NCBI RefSeq assembly: GCF_023703775.1
Contig: NZ_CP098514.1
Span: 372,001-436,000 of the forward strand
Length of the DNA: 64,000 nt
From: Haloplanus sp. GDY1
GTDB taxonomy: Archaea > Halobacteriota > Halobacteria > Halobacteriales > Haloferacaceae
Direction: 5' to 3'
Shown: piece by piece, positions 8,151 to 16,539 of the stretch
Layout: every line of letters starts with the position of its first letter
Position numbering within the stretch: position 1 is the stretch's first letter
The notes under the pieces: generated by a model
Database searches by the model: none
What the model was told of the DNA's origin: nothing
What the model saw: the letters and a program-made list of their open reading frames with translations, nothing else
Made by a program: the position numbers and the translations under genes

Positions 8151-8711
8151 ATGGCGCTACGAGCCCGGAACCGCGTGCCGGAACTCACGGCGGTCCTGAC
8201 CGTCGCGTCGCTCGCGCTGGTGTTCGGCGCGGCGCTCGGTGCCATCCCCCGGGGTGCGATTCCGCGCGCCCCCGAGACGGTGCTGGCGGTCATCCCCCAC
8301 GTCAACGCCGTCGTCAGCACCGTCGCCGTCGGTACTATCCTCGCCGGCGTGGTCTTCGCTCGCCGGCGCGAGTTCGCGAAACACCGCGCGATGATGCTGT
8401 CCTCGGCCGCCCTGTTCGCCGCCTTCCTCGCGCTCTACCTCTACAAGGTGATCCTAGAGGGACCGGCCCCGTTCCCCGGCCCCGAGGCCGTCTACACGTG
8501 GGTGTATCTCCCCCTCCTCGCCGTCCACGTCCTCCTCGCGATGGTCTGCATCCCGCTGCTGTACTACGTCCTCCTCCTCGCGACGACCCGCCCCGTCTCG
8601 GCGCTCGTCGACACGCCCCACGCCCGCGTCGGCCGCGTGGCGGCGAGCCTCTGGCTGGTCTCGTTCGTCCTCGGCAACGCCGTCTACGCCCTGCTGTACG
8701 TGCTCTACTGA
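8151..8711 (+). CDS. DUF420 family membrane protein
   Basis: The 186-residue protein has five predicted membrane helices with conserved histidines at helix ends: IPHVNAVVSTVAVGTILAG, FAKHRAMMLSSAALFAAFLALYLYK and LLAVHVLLAMVCIPLLYY. This is the DUF420 layout. Family members are found near terminal oxidases and are linked to cytochrome oxidase assembly. No oxidase subunit is adjacent here. The ATG at 8151 is chosen because upstream codons run into the tRNA region. Confidence 0.85.
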   Translation: MALRARNRVPELTAVLTVASLALVFGAALGAIPRGAIPRAPETVLAVIPHVNAVVSTVAVGTILAGVVFARRREFAKHRAMMLSSAALFAAFLALYLYKVILEGPAPFPGPEAVYTWVYLPLLAVHVLLAMVCIPLLYYVLLLATTRPVSALVDTPHARVGRVAASLWLVSFVLGNAVYALLYVLY

Positions 8712-8756
8712 GCGGCGGCGTGACCCATAAGGCGGCGGTGGCACAATCGGTGGCCG

Positions 8757-10247
8757 ATGACCGACGACACGGACCCGACCCCGTCGGCGCTGGCCGATCG
8801 GCTCTCGTCGCCGGAGGCCGCGACCCGCCGCGACGCGATGGACCGCCTCGCCTCGCTGGCCGAGACCCGTCCGCGCCACGTCGCCCGGGAGGCGTCGGCG
8901 ATCCGTGACCGCCTCGGCGACGACGACCCCGCCGTCCGGGCGGCGGCGTGTCGGCTGGTCGCCACCCTCGGCCTCGTCGACGCCGAGGGCCGCCTCGGCG
9001 ACCTGCGACTCGACGACGACCCCGCGGTGAGCGAGGCCGCACGCGAGGCGCTCTCGGCCCTCGACGGCGCGACCCCGGTCGACCCCGCGCCGGCCGACGA
9101 GCGAGTCGCCCCCGACCGTCGGTCCGAGGCGGCGTCCGAGTCGACGGCCGAGGCGACGCCGTCGCCCGCGCCCGGCACGGCGTCGCCACCCGCCGGGACG
9201 TGGCCCGCGTGGCGCTTCGACGCGCGGAACACGGGATACGCCCCGGAGGGGGCGGGACCGACCGGCGACGTCGCCGGCCGGTGGCGCGTCGCGCTCACCG
9301 GCGGGCACCGCGGGGTGGAGGCGTCCCCGACGTTCGCGGAGGGGACGGTCCACTTCGGCGACGGCGGGACGGTCGTGGCCGCCGACGCGGCCGACGGGAG
9401 CGCGCGGTGGACGGTCGAGACCGGGGGCGACGTGACGCCGACCCCGACGGTGGTCGACGGCACCGCCTACGCCCCGAGTCCGGACGGCGTGCTCGCCCTG
9501 GACGCGGCCGACGGCGGCCGCGAGTGGACGGCGGCGACGCCGGACGCGGTCTTTGGTCCGCCGGCGGTGGACGGGGGCGTCGTCTACGCCACCGACGAGG
9601 CGGGGACGGTGGTCGCCGTCGACGCGGCCGACGGGAGCGAGCGCTGGCGGACCGAGGTCGGGGCCGGGGCGCCCGTGTGCGGCCCGCCGGCGGTGGCCGA
9701 CGGGCGCGTCTTCGCCACGGTCTCGAACGGCGCGGTCGTCGCCCTGGACGCGGCCGACGGCGCCGAACGCTGGCGGTTCGAGATGGCTCACCGGTCCCTG
9801 ATTCCGCCGGCCGTGGTCGACGGCGTCGTCTACGCGGCCTGTCGCGGCGCCGTCAGCGCCCTGGACGCGGCCGACGGGACGACGTCGTGGACGGCGGAGA
9901 CGGCGGGGGGCGTGGGCGGGGCGCCGGCGGTGGCGGACGGGACCGTCTACGTCGGGATGGGCGAACGCCTGTGTGCGCTGGACGCTGCCGACGGAAGCGA
10001 GCGGTGGGCGTTCGAGACGTCCCGGTCGCCCGGGGCGCCGGCGGTGGCGGGCGATACCGTCTACGTGGGCACCGCCGGAACGCTCGATCCGACGGCCGGG
10101 AGCCTCCACGCCCTGGACGCGGCCGACGGGAGTTCACGGTGGACCTTCGACGTCGAGGCGACGGGATTCGGCGCGCTGGCGGTGGCGAACGGGGGCGTCT
10201 ACGCCGTGGGCGACGACGGCCTCTACGCGCTCGGCGACCCCGAGTGA
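8757..10247 (+). CDS. HEAT-repeat plus PQQ beta-propeller protein
   Basis: In the 496 residues, 8-105 are armadillo/HEAT-like helices (EAATRRDAMDRLASLAETR, DPAVRAAACRLVATLG, DDPAVSEAAREALSAL). Residues 106-145 are a Pro/Ala/Ser linker. Residues 146-494 are a seven- to eight-bladed propeller with repeated VAxDAADGSxRW and GTVYxG motifs, as in PQQ/BamB-like proteins. There is no signal peptide or membrane segment, so it should stay in the cytoplasm, unlike most PQQ proteins. Both halves are protein-binding scaffolds. No enzymatic quinoprotein residues are recognised. Confidence 0.85.
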   Translation: MTDDTDPTPSALADRLSSPEAATRRDAMDRLASLAETRPRHVAREASAIRDRLGDDDPAVRAAACRLVATLGLVDAEGRLGDLRLDDDPAVSEAAREALSALDGATPVDPAPADERVAPDRRSEAASESTAEATPSPAPGTASPPAGTWPAWRFDARNTGYAPEGAGPTGDVAGRWRVALTGGHRGVEASPTFAEGTVHFGDGGTVVAADAADGSARWTVETGGDVTPTPTVVDGTAYAPSPDGVLALDAADGGREWTAATPDAVFGPPAVDGGVVYATDEAGTVVAVDAADGSERWRTEVGAGAPVCGPPAVADGRVFATVSNGAVVALDAADGAERWRFEMAHRSLIPPAVVDGVVYAACRGAVSALDAADGTTSWTAETAGGVGGAPAVADGTVYVGMGERLCALDAADGSERWAFETSRSPGAPAVAGDTVYVGTAGTLDPTAGSLHALDAADGSSRWTFDVEATGFGALAVANGGVYAVGDDGLYALGDPE

Positions 10248-10252
10248 GGGCG

Positions 10253-10528
10253 TCACTCGGCGTACAGGGAGTAGACGATGACTGCGAACCCGACGAGCGT
10301 GAGGCCGCTCTCGATGACGACGGAGGAGGCCAGCGACAGCGCGGTGAACTGGTGGCCGACGCCGGCGAGGAGCGCGCCGACGGTGACCAGCCCGAAGCCG
10401 ATGGCGAGCGCGCGAAGCGAGGACGCGCCCGTCCGCCGATACGCCTTCAGGGAGAGGTAGGTGATGAGGCTCCCGAGCAGGAGCGTGCCGGTCTTGACGG
10501 CCACGAGCGCGATGTCGAGGTGGTTCAT
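10253..10528 (-). CDS. small membrane protein (DUF7521-like)
   Basis: The 91-residue protein has three hydrophobic helices (LDIALVAVKTGTLLLGSLITYLSL, LRALAIGFGLVTVGALLAGVGHQF, SSVVIESGLTLVGFAVIVYSLY). The start at 10528 is chosen because its ATG overlaps the TGA of the upstream regulator as ATGA, giving translational coupling. An extension of eight codons into the regulator is unlikely. This is a second regulator and membrane-protein couple in the window. Confidence 0.75.
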   Translation of the reverse strand: MNHLDIALVAVKTGTLLLGSLITYLSLKAYRRTGASSLRALAIGFGLVTVGALLAGVGHQFTALSLASSVVIESGLTLVGFAVIVYSLYAE

Positions 10529-10902
10529 GTCTCCTTGCGCACCTCCCCCCACAGCGACGCGAGCCGTTCGTCGGCGGTGCGGGACGGTCGGTCGATGGTC
10601 ACGTCGAGTTCCCGGTCCTCGGTCAGTCCGATGGCGACGGCGTCGAAGTCGACTTCGTACCGGGTCGCGTGGTGGCCGTCGGGTCTGATCTCCGTCCCCT
10701 CGGCGAGCAGCGACGCCTCGGTCAGCAGGTCGAGCTTTCTGTAGGTCGTAGACATGGGGATGTCACACTCCTCCGACACCTCGGTGGCCGTCATCGGCTC
10801 GTCGAGGTGCTGGATGATGGTCCGGCAGTCGGCGTCGTCGAGCGCGTCAAGCACCGACTGCAGGTCGGGCGGGTCGTCGCCCGACAGCGGATCGCGCACC
10901 AT
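10525..10902 (-). CDS. ArsR-like winged-helix transcriptional regulator
   Basis: The 125 residues include a winged helix at about 15-75: SVLDALDDADCRTIIQHLDEPMTATEVSEECDIPMSTTYRKLDLL. A short beta-rich C-terminus follows (RYEVDFDAVAIGL). The ATG at 10902 is preferred over a GTG eight codons upstream. It is coupled to the following DUF7521-like gene. Its promoter region faces that of the MoaD-like gene. Confidence 0.8.
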   Translation of the reverse strand: MVRDPLSGDDPPDLQSVLDALDDADCRTIIQHLDEPMTATEVSEECDIPMSTTYRKLDLLTEASLLAEGTEIRPDGHHATRYEVDFDAVAIGLTEDRELDVTIDRPSRTADERLASLWGEVRKET

Positions 10903-10972
10903 ACCGACCCTCGCCGAGGGAGTCACTTAGGCCCGCCGGTGCGGACGGCGCGAGCGCCGCTCACACCCCCGT

Positions 10973-10984
10973 CGAACATGTTCG
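10973..10984. promoter_or_regulatory. CGAA-N4-TTCG site upstream of the MoaD-like gene
   Basis: CGAACATGTTCG is a perfect palindrome 41 bases before the ATG at 11026. It matches the CGAA-N4-TTCG motif associated with NarO-dependent denitrification promoters in Haloferax. Regulation of this gene by oxygen or nitrate is inferred. Confidence 0.6.
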
Positions 10985-11025
10985 GACACAGGTTTTCGGT
11001 GGATGAGCGCGTACTGACAGTCGTC

Positions 11026-11430
11026 ATGAGCACGACCACGGAGTCGGAGCGCCGAGCCGAACCGCACACGACGACGGTCCACCTGCGCGCGACGGGGCAC
11101 GTCCGCGACGCCATGGAGCGACCCCACCAGGAGTTCACGTTCGAGGGCGACACCCTCCGTGACCTGCTGGAGGCCTTCTTCGACGACCACCCGGAGCTGG
11201 CGGAGATGCTGATCGCGGAGACGGAGGCCGAGGCGACGACGGACGGGTGGGCGAAACCGCCAGAGAACCTCCCCGGCACGTGGCACAAGAACCCGGAGGG
11301 CGAGCAGACCAAACCCTACGCCCGGGTGCTGGTCAACGGGAAGTTCAACGAGGTCCTCGACGGCTTCGACACGAAGATCGAGGACGGCGACCGCGTGAGC
11401 TTCGTCTACCCCTTCATCTTCTGTTGCTGA
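11026..11430 (+). CDS. MoaD/ThiS-like ubiquitin-fold protein with a Cys-Cys C-terminus
   Basis: The 134 residues show a beta-grasp pattern: TTVHLRATGHVRDAM, then FEGDTLRDLLEAFFDDHPEL, a long insert about 65-95 (EAEATTDGWAKPPENLPGTWHKNPEG), then YARVLVNGKFNEVLDGFDTKIEDGDRVSFVYPF. MoaD, ThiS and archaeal SAMP proteins normally end in Gly-Gly for adenylation and thiocarboxylation. This one ends FIFCC and is longer than usual. The NarO-type site upstream and nirK downstream suggest an anaerobic or denitrification role. Whether it can be activated as a modifier is doubtful. Confidence 0.8.
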   Translation: MSTTTESERRAEPHTTTVHLRATGHVRDAMERPHQEFTFEGDTLRDLLEAFFDDHPELAEMLIAETEAEATTDGWAKPPENLPGTWHKNPEGEQTKPYARVLVNGKFNEVLDGFDTKIEDGDRVSFVYPFIFCC

Positions 11431-11523
11431 CGCGGCGGGTTCTCGCGGCGGTTCGGTGTCGGTGGCTCACCCGTCGGTGTGGCCGTCTCCGCCCTCGCGT
11501 CCCCTGCCTTTTTCCGTGCGACC

Positions 11524-11535
11524 CGAACCGGTTCG
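11524..11535. promoter_or_regulatory. CGAA-N4-TTCG site upstream of nirK
   Basis: CGAACCGGTTCG, a perfect 12-bp palindrome, lies 79 bases before the nirK ATG. It is the second copy of the motif in 560 bases. It fits the haloarchaeal NarO-type anaerobic activator site. Confidence 0.6.
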
Positions 11536-11614
11536 CCCACGGACCCACCCCACAGGAATCGGGTCGGCGGTTGATACCCGTGGCCTGCCATCCTCCGAAT
11601 AGAGGTGACACCCA

Positions 11615-12709
11615 ATGTTCGAAACCACCCGTCGCCGGGCGCTTCAGGCGCTCGGTGTCGGCGGTGCGGCGGCGGCGGCAGGGTGTACCGTTCGGGCGCC
11701 CACGGCGGACGCCGAGAAACAGCGCGACCGCGTTGAGCAGCAGTCCACGCCGAGCGTCGACCGGATCGCGGCCGACCCGACGGACATCCCGGAGCCGATC
11801 GACCGGAGCGAACCCGCGGAGGTCGACGTGACGCTCCGCCCCGAGGAGGTGACCGCCGAGATCGAACCCGGCGTCACGTTCGACTACATGACCTACAACG
11901 GGCAGGTGCCGGGGCCGATGATCCGGGTCCGGAAGGGCGACACGGTGAACCTCACCTTCGAGAACCCCTCGAACAACGCCCTGCCGCACAACGTCGACTT
12001 CCACGCGGCCGCGGGTCCCGGCGGCGGCGCCGAGGCGACGATGACCGCACCCGGGGAGACGGCCCACCTGCGGTTCAAGGCCACCTACCCCGGCGCGTAC
12101 ATCTACCACTGCGCCGTCCCGAACCTCGACATGCACATCAGCGCCGGCATGTTCGGGATCATCCTCGTCGAACCCGAGGAGGGGATGCCGTCGGTCGACC
12201 ACGAACTCTACCTCGGCCAACACGAGATCTACACCGACGGCCAACCCGGACAGGAGGGCACCCACAGCTTCGACATGGCGGCGATGAAGCGGGAGGACCC
12301 GACCTACGTCGTCATGAACGGCGAGAAGTACGCCATGACGCCGAGCGTCCACGGGTCGGCGGCGACGGTGTCGACCGGCGACACCGCGCGGGTCTACTTC
12401 GTCACCGGCGGCCCGAACCTCACCAGCAGCTTCCACCCCATCGGCAACGTCTGGGAGGAGTTCTGGCCCCAGGGGTCGCTCACCACCGAGCCCCAGACCC
12501 ACATCCAGACCTCGCCGGTCGCCCCCGGGAGCACGTGCATCGCGACGATGACCTTCCCCGTCCCGGGCAACTTCAAGCTCGTCGATCACGCGCTGAGTCG
12601 GGTCGCCCGCCGCGGCTGTCTGGCCATCGTCACCGCCGAGGGCGAGGAGCGCCCCGACGTCTTCGATCCGGACCCGCAGAGCGGGGAGGGTGGGACGGCG
12701 AGCGCCTGA
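11615..12709 (+). CDS. nirK: copper-containing nitrite reductase
   Basis: NirK reduces nitrite to nitric oxide outside the membrane in denitrification. The 364-residue precursor has a Tat signal (TTRRRALQALG) and a lipobox-like Cys24. Two cupredoxin domains follow. Type 1 copper ligands are His125, Cys166, His174 and Met179 (HCAVPNLDMHISAGM). Type 2 ligands are His130, His165 and His325. The catalytic Asp128 (HNVDFH) and His274 (SFHPIGNVW) are both present. All key residues are intact, so it should be active. A CGAA-N4-TTCG site lies 79 bases upstream, and a halocyanin gene 0.8 kb away could supply electrons. Confidence 0.97.
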   Translation: MFETTRRRALQALGVGGAAAAAGCTVRAPTADAEKQRDRVEQQSTPSVDRIAADPTDIPEPIDRSEPAEVDVTLRPEEVTAEIEPGVTFDYMTYNGQVPGPMIRVRKGDTVNLTFENPSNNALPHNVDFHAAAGPGGGAEATMTAPGETAHLRFKATYPGAYIYHCAVPNLDMHISAGMFGIILVEPEEGMPSVDHELYLGQHEIYTDGQPGQEGTHSFDMAAMKREDPTYVVMNGEKYAMTPSVHGSAATVSTGDTARVYFVTGGPNLTSSFHPIGNVWEEFWPQGSLTTEPQTHIQTSPVAPGSTCIATMTFPVPGNFKLVDHALSRVARRGCLAIVTAEGEERPDVFDPDPQSGEGGTASA

Positions 12710-12790
12710 CGGGACCGGGCGCGACGCCCCGGTCGCGCCGTCGGCGGCCGAGCCGAGGGCATATAACCCCTCGGCGGTCTACCGAGAGCC

Positions 12791-13450
12791 ATGCCCACGG
12801 CTCGACTCGCGGTGACGCTCCCCGAGGACGTCTGGATCGCCGACCTCTCCTCGCGGTATCCGGACGCGACCTTCCGCGTCCTCGCAGCGCTCCCCGACGA
12901 CGAGACGGGCGTCGGCCTGGTCGAAATCACGGCCGCCGACCTCGAGGCCGTCCTCTCGCGGCTCGATCGGACCGCTGGCGTCCGGGTGTTCGAGGTGCTC
13001 CACCGCGGCGACGACCGGGCGCTGGTCCAGTTCGAGACGGACGACCCGCTGCTTCTCCTCTCGGTTCGCAACTCGCGGGCGCCGTTCGAACCGCCCGTCA
13101 CCATCGTCGACGGCGTCGCGGACCTCGAAATCACCGCCTCCCGGGATCGGCTGTCGTCGCTCGCGGAGCAGTTCCGCACCTTCGGGCTGGAGTTCGACGT
13201 GCGGTCGGTCCGCACCTCGATGGACCCCGAGTCGGTCGTGAGCGACCGCCAGCGCGACCTGCTCGAGACGGCGGTCGAGCTGGGCTACTACGACACGCCG
13301 AGAACGTGTACGCTGACGGCGCTCGCGGAGCATCTCGGCATCGCGAAGTCGACGGCCAGCGAACGGCTCCACCGGGCCGAGAGCGCCATCGTCCGGGCGT
13401 TCGTCTCCGACGCGAGCGTCGTCGACGAGCGCGCCCACAGTACCGAGTGA
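12791..13450 (+). CDS. Bat-type (HTH_10) transcriptional regulator
   Basis: The 219-residue protein has an N-terminal ligand-like domain (about 1-150) found in haloarchaeal bacterio-opsin-activator relatives and a C-terminal HTH_10 at about 155-208: VVSDRQRDLLETAVELGYYDTPR followed by LAEHLGIAKSTASERLHRAE. There are no N-terminal cysteines, so it is not itself an obvious oxygen-sensing NarO. Its position after nirK suggests control of nitrogen-oxide metabolism, by inference. Confidence 0.85.
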   Translation: MPTARLAVTLPEDVWIADLSSRYPDATFRVLAALPDDETGVGLVEITAADLEAVLSRLDRTAGVRVFEVLHRGDDRALVQFETDDPLLLLSVRNSRAPFEPPVTIVDGVADLEITASRDRLSSLAEQFRTFGLEFDVRSVRTSMDPESVVSDRQRDLLETAVELGYYDTPRTCTLTALAEHLGIAKSTASERLHRAESAIVRAFVSDASVVDERAHSTE

Positions 13451-13516
13451 ACGCCACTCAACACGGATCTGACGACGTACTGCGATCGGACGTGTGACCC
13501 GTTTCGATCGCTACTC

Positions 13517-14296
13517 TCAGTCCTCGTGGCTCGGATCGCCGTGCTCGACGCCCGACTCCTCCGGGCTGGCGCCGCCCGCGTTCCTGAGCATCAACACGAT
13601 GCCGAAGACGACGGGCGAGAGGAACGCGGCGACGAGCGACCCGCCGATCGTCAGGGACATGATCCGGCCGCCCGCGCCCATGCCGCCGTCGCCCGAGCCG
13701 CTGGTGCTCCCCTCGCCGCCGGAGCCGCCGGAGCCGCCGGAGCTACCACTTCCGCCTCCGGAGCCGCTTCCGGAGCCGCCACCGCCCCCGCCCCCGCCAC
13801 CGCCGACGACTTCGGCACCCTCGGGGACGGCGTCGCCGACGACGACCACGCCCTTCATCCCGAGCGCGCGGTGGGGCTGACAGAAATACTGTACCACGCC
13901 CTCGGATTCGAAGGTGTGTTCGAACGTGAAGCCGGCCTCCTGGGTGAGTTCGCTCTCGAAGTCGCCGCCGGACTCGGCGACGACGTTGTGGAGGTTGCCC
14001 TCGCCCGTCCACTCCCAGACGACGGTCGTGCCGGTGTCGACCTGGATGGCCGCCGGCCCGAACCCGTACGCGGCGTTGTTGGCCTGGACGCCGACGTCGA
14101 CGGTCACTTCGCCGGAACCGGTCATGTCGACGACGCCATCGTAGTTGCTCACGTCGCTCATCCAGCCGCCGAACGGTCCGGACTGTGCCGCCGCGGGGCC
14201 GGCCGCTCCCGCACCGACCAGCCCGGCTCCGACGGCACCGGCGCCCGCCCGCAACAGCCGCCGTCGCCCCAGCCGCACGTTCCGTTCCTCGCTCAT
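13517..14296 (-). CDS. membrane-anchored halocyanin
   Basis: Halocyanins are small type 1 blue copper electron carriers facing the outside. The 259 residues comprise a Tat signal (GRRRLLRAGAG), a cupredoxin domain at about 55-155 with copper ligands His103, Cys139, His142 and Met147, a Gly/Ser-rich spacer at about 165-208, and one C-terminal membrane helix (SLVAAFLSPVVFGIVLML) with a short acidic tail. The flexible tether would let the domain shuttle electrons, plausibly to NirK or a terminal oxidase. A direct-repeat pair sits in the promoter. Confidence 0.9.
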   Translation of the reverse strand: MSEERNVRLGRRRLLRAGAGAVGAGLVGAGAAGPAAAQSGPFGGWMSDVSNYDGVVDMTGSGEVTVDVGVQANNAAYGFGPAAIQVDTGTTVVWEWTGEGNLHNVVAESGGDFESELTQEAGFTFEHTFESEGVVQYFCQPHRALGMKGVVVVGDAVPEGAEVVGGGGGGGGGGSGSGSGGGSGSSGGSGGSGGEGSTSGSGDGGMGAGGRIMSLTIGGSLVAAFLSPVVFGIVLMLRNAGGASPEESGVEHGDPSHED

Positions 14297-14331
14297 GGTC
14301 GCCTGCCCCTACACACGACCCCTTCAAAAAT

Positions 14332-14361
14332 ATTGCCGGTTTCGCGTCCAATTGCCGGTTT
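14332..14361. repeat. 11-bp direct repeats at the halocyanin promoter
   Basis: ATTGCCGGTTT occurs at 14332-14342 and 14351-14361, a period of 19 bases, 36-65 bases before the halocyanin ATG. The first copy abuts the AT-rich AATATTTTT box. The arrangement suggests a regulator binding next to or over the BRE/TATA element. Confidence 0.45.
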
Positions 14362-14390
14362 TTCGGTCAGTTCGGTGACTCGACGGCGGA

Positions 14391-15869
14391 TCAGTCGTCC
14401 GCCGGCGCGGACTCGCTCCCGACGACGGGCCGGGAGACGTCGCGGTCCGTCCGCTCGCCCTCGATGTCGTAGGGGTACTCGCCGGTCACACAGCCGAGAC
14501 AGAGGTCGCCCCGAGAGCGGTCGAGGACGCCGGCGATGGCGTCGATGGAGAGATACGAGAGGCTGTCGGCGCCGATGGCCTCGCGGATGTCGTCGACGCT
14601 CCGATCGGCGGCGATGAGTTCGTCGCGACTCGCCATGTCGATGCCCATGTAGCAGGGGGCGACGATGGGCGGGGCGCCGATGCGGACGTGGACCTCCTCG
14701 GCGCCGGCGTCGCGGATCAGGTCGACCAGTTGCGTCGAGGTGGTGCCCCGGACGATGCTGTCGTCGATGATGGTGACCGTCTTCCCCTCGACGGTGCTGC
14801 GGATCGGGTTGAGCTTCAGCCGCACCGCGCGCTCGCGTTCGTCCTGTGTCGGCATGATGAACGTTCGGCCGACGTAGCGGTTCTTCATCAGTCCCTCCGC
14901 GAACTCGACGTCGGCGCCGTCGTCGTTCGCGGCCTCGGCGTAACCGGAGGCGAAGGAGCGCCCGGAGTCGGGGACCGGCATCACCACGTCCGTCTCGATG
15001 CCGCTCTCGGTCCAGAGTTCGCGCCCGAGGTTCCGGCGCACCTCGTAGACGAGGCCGTCGTCGATGACCGAGTCCGGGCGGGCGAAGTAGACGTGTTCGA
15101 AAAAGCAGTGGGCCGTGGCGTCGCGGTCGACGAGTTGATAGGAGTCGAAGCCGGAGCCGTCGGGTTCGAGGACGATCAGTTCCCCCGGTGCCACGTCGCG
15201 AACGAGTTCGCCGTCGAGCGTGTCGATGGCCGCCGACTCCGAGGCCAGCACGTAGCCGTCGTCGAGTTTCCCGATGCACAGCGGCCGGTTCCCCTCCGGA
15301 TCCCTGACCCCGAGCACCGCCTCGTCGTGCATGATCGTCAGGGCGTAGGAGCCGTGGATGCGGCTCATCGTTCGCTTGACCGCCCGGACGAGGTCCTCCT
15401 CCAGTAAGTTGCGCGCGAGGTCGTGGGCGATCACCTCGGTGTCACCGTTGGAGGTGAAGGCGTGGCCGAGCGACTCCAGTTCCGCCCGGATCTCCGCGGC
15501 GTTGACGAGGTTGCCGTTGTGTGCGAGGCCGAGCGATCCCGACTTGAACGAGACGGAGAACGGCTGGGCGCAACAGGCGTTGACGCCGCCCGAGGTGGGG
15601 TAGCGGACGTGACCGATCCCCGCCGCCCCGTTCAACTGCCCGAGGTCGTCGGCGTCGAAGACGTCCCCCACCAGACCCATCTCCACGTGGCTGTGTTGCT
15701 GGAATCCGTCGTGAGTCACGATGCCGGCCGACTCCTGTCCCCGGTGCTGGAGCGCGTACAGCGAGTAGTACAGGGGACGAGCGGCGTCGCGGTCGGCGAG
15801 CGAAATCCCGACGACGCCACACTTCTCGGTCATCCCGTCCGGGGTCCGGTGGTCCCGCCCGTTTGCCAT
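14391..15869 (-). CDS. purF: amidophosphoribosyltransferase
   Basis: PurF makes phosphoribosylamine from PRPP and glutamine, the first committed step of purine synthesis. The 492-residue protein has an N-terminal glutaminase domain whose nucleophile Cys17 lies in KCGVVG. The preceding residues would be a short propeptide if the first ATG is used; an internal ATG gives MTEKCGVVG. The Ntn motifs GHVRYPTSG and HNGNLVN are present. The PRPP-binding loop is TIIDDSIVRGTTS. DLCLGCVTGEYP near the end is the usual C-terminus. It is cytoplasmic and probably a single-gene transcript. Confidence 0.96.
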   Translation of the reverse strand: MANGRDHRTPDGMTEKCGVVGISLADRDAARPLYYSLYALQHRGQESAGIVTHDGFQQHSHVEMGLVGDVFDADDLGQLNGAAGIGHVRYPTSGGVNACCAQPFSVSFKSGSLGLAHNGNLVNAAEIRAELESLGHAFTSNGDTEVIAHDLARNLLEEDLVRAVKRTMSRIHGSYALTIMHDEAVLGVRDPEGNRPLCIGKLDDGYVLASESAAIDTLDGELVRDVAPGELIVLEPDGSGFDSYQLVDRDATAHCFFEHVYFARPDSVIDDGLVYEVRRNLGRELWTESGIETDVVMPVPDSGRSFASGYAEAANDDGADVEFAEGLMKNRYVGRTFIMPTQDERERAVRLKLNPIRSTVEGKTVTIIDDSIVRGTTSTQLVDLIRDAGAEEVHVRIGAPPIVAPCYMGIDMASRDELIAADRSVDDIREAIGADSLSYLSIDAIAGVLDRSRGDLCLGCVTGEYPYDIEGERTDRDVSRPVVGSESAPADD

Positions 15870-16027
15870 GGGCGTTCGTAGTGTACCGCGGGGTAAAAAG
15901 CCACGCTATTGCGCCCGTTCGGGCGATCGGCATCGAAATCGCCGACCGGCCGTTCGAGGGCGTCTACTACCGCCGAACGGCACGCGAGGTCCGGAGAAGG
16001 AGAGGGAAAGACGCGGTCGGACCGACG

Positions 16028-16201
16028 CTACTCGCCGGCCTTGCTCTGCCACTCGTAGTCGCGGCGCTTGGCCGATTTGCCGAAGCCACACGACGAGCAG
16101 ACCTTCTTCCGGACGTGGTAGGATTTCTCACCGCAGCGTCGACACTTGACGTGGGTCGTCTTGTTCTTCTTGCCCTGACTCGGCGTTCCTGCTCCCGTCA
16201 T
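16028..16201 (-). CDS. rpl37e: 50S ribosomal protein L37e
   Basis: The 57-residue basic protein begins [20 protein letters not shown] and has a zinc ribbon formed by CRRC and CSSC (Cys20, Cys23, Cys35, Cys38). It matches archaeal L37e in length and sequence. Its ATG overlaps the Lsm stop codon, forming the usual archaeal lsm-rpl37e operon. Confidence 0.97.
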   Translation of the reverse strand: MTGAGTPSQGKKNKTTHVKCRRCGEKSYHVRKKVCSSCGFGKSAKRRDYEWQSKAGE

Positions 16202-16431
16202 GTACTTATCGTCACGACGTTGTCGCCGCGTATAATGGTTGTGTTGTCGACCTGCTCGACGTCCGGATCGCCGAGGGCGCCCTCGTCGATCTCGTCGCCA
16301 GGTTCGAGCACGACGTTCATGTGCTGGTCGTACCCGCCGAGGACGCCCTGGAACGCACGGCCGTCCTTGAGATACACCATCACGTCCTCGTCCAACGAGG
16401 CCTCCAGCACGTCGAGGGGTCGTCCGCCCAT
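16198..16431 (-). CDS. Sm-like (Lsm) RNA-binding protein
   Basis: The 77-residue Lsm protein, starting [19 protein letters not shown], has Sm1 ([25 protein letters not shown]) and Sm2 ([13 protein letters not shown]) motifs. It forms heptameric rings that bind U-rich RNA. The start at 16431 is chosen over a GTG two codons upstream from family length. It overlaps rpl37e by four bases. Confidence 0.96.
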   Translation of the reverse strand: MGGRPLDVLEASLDEDVMVYLKDGRAFQGVLGGYDQHMNVVLEPGDEIDEGALGDPDVEQVDNTTIIRGDNVVTIST

Positions 16432-16539
16432 GCACACAAAGGCCGAGGGTCGGAATAATAAACGTACCGAAGGTCACACCGTATCGCCCGCACGAGGCCC
16501 CGTCGGAGCGCTTATTCCGCCGTCCGGCGTATCACCCCT

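Noticed and set aside
9370-10240. Repeated GACGCGGCCGACGG-type words as a DNA repeat array
   Set aside because: They encode the DAADG motif of successive propeller blades, so the repetition is at protein level.
13688-13803. Gly/Ser triplet tract as a possible CRISPR or tandem repeat
   Set aside because: It encodes the flexible spacer of the halocyanin and has no spacer-repeat structure.
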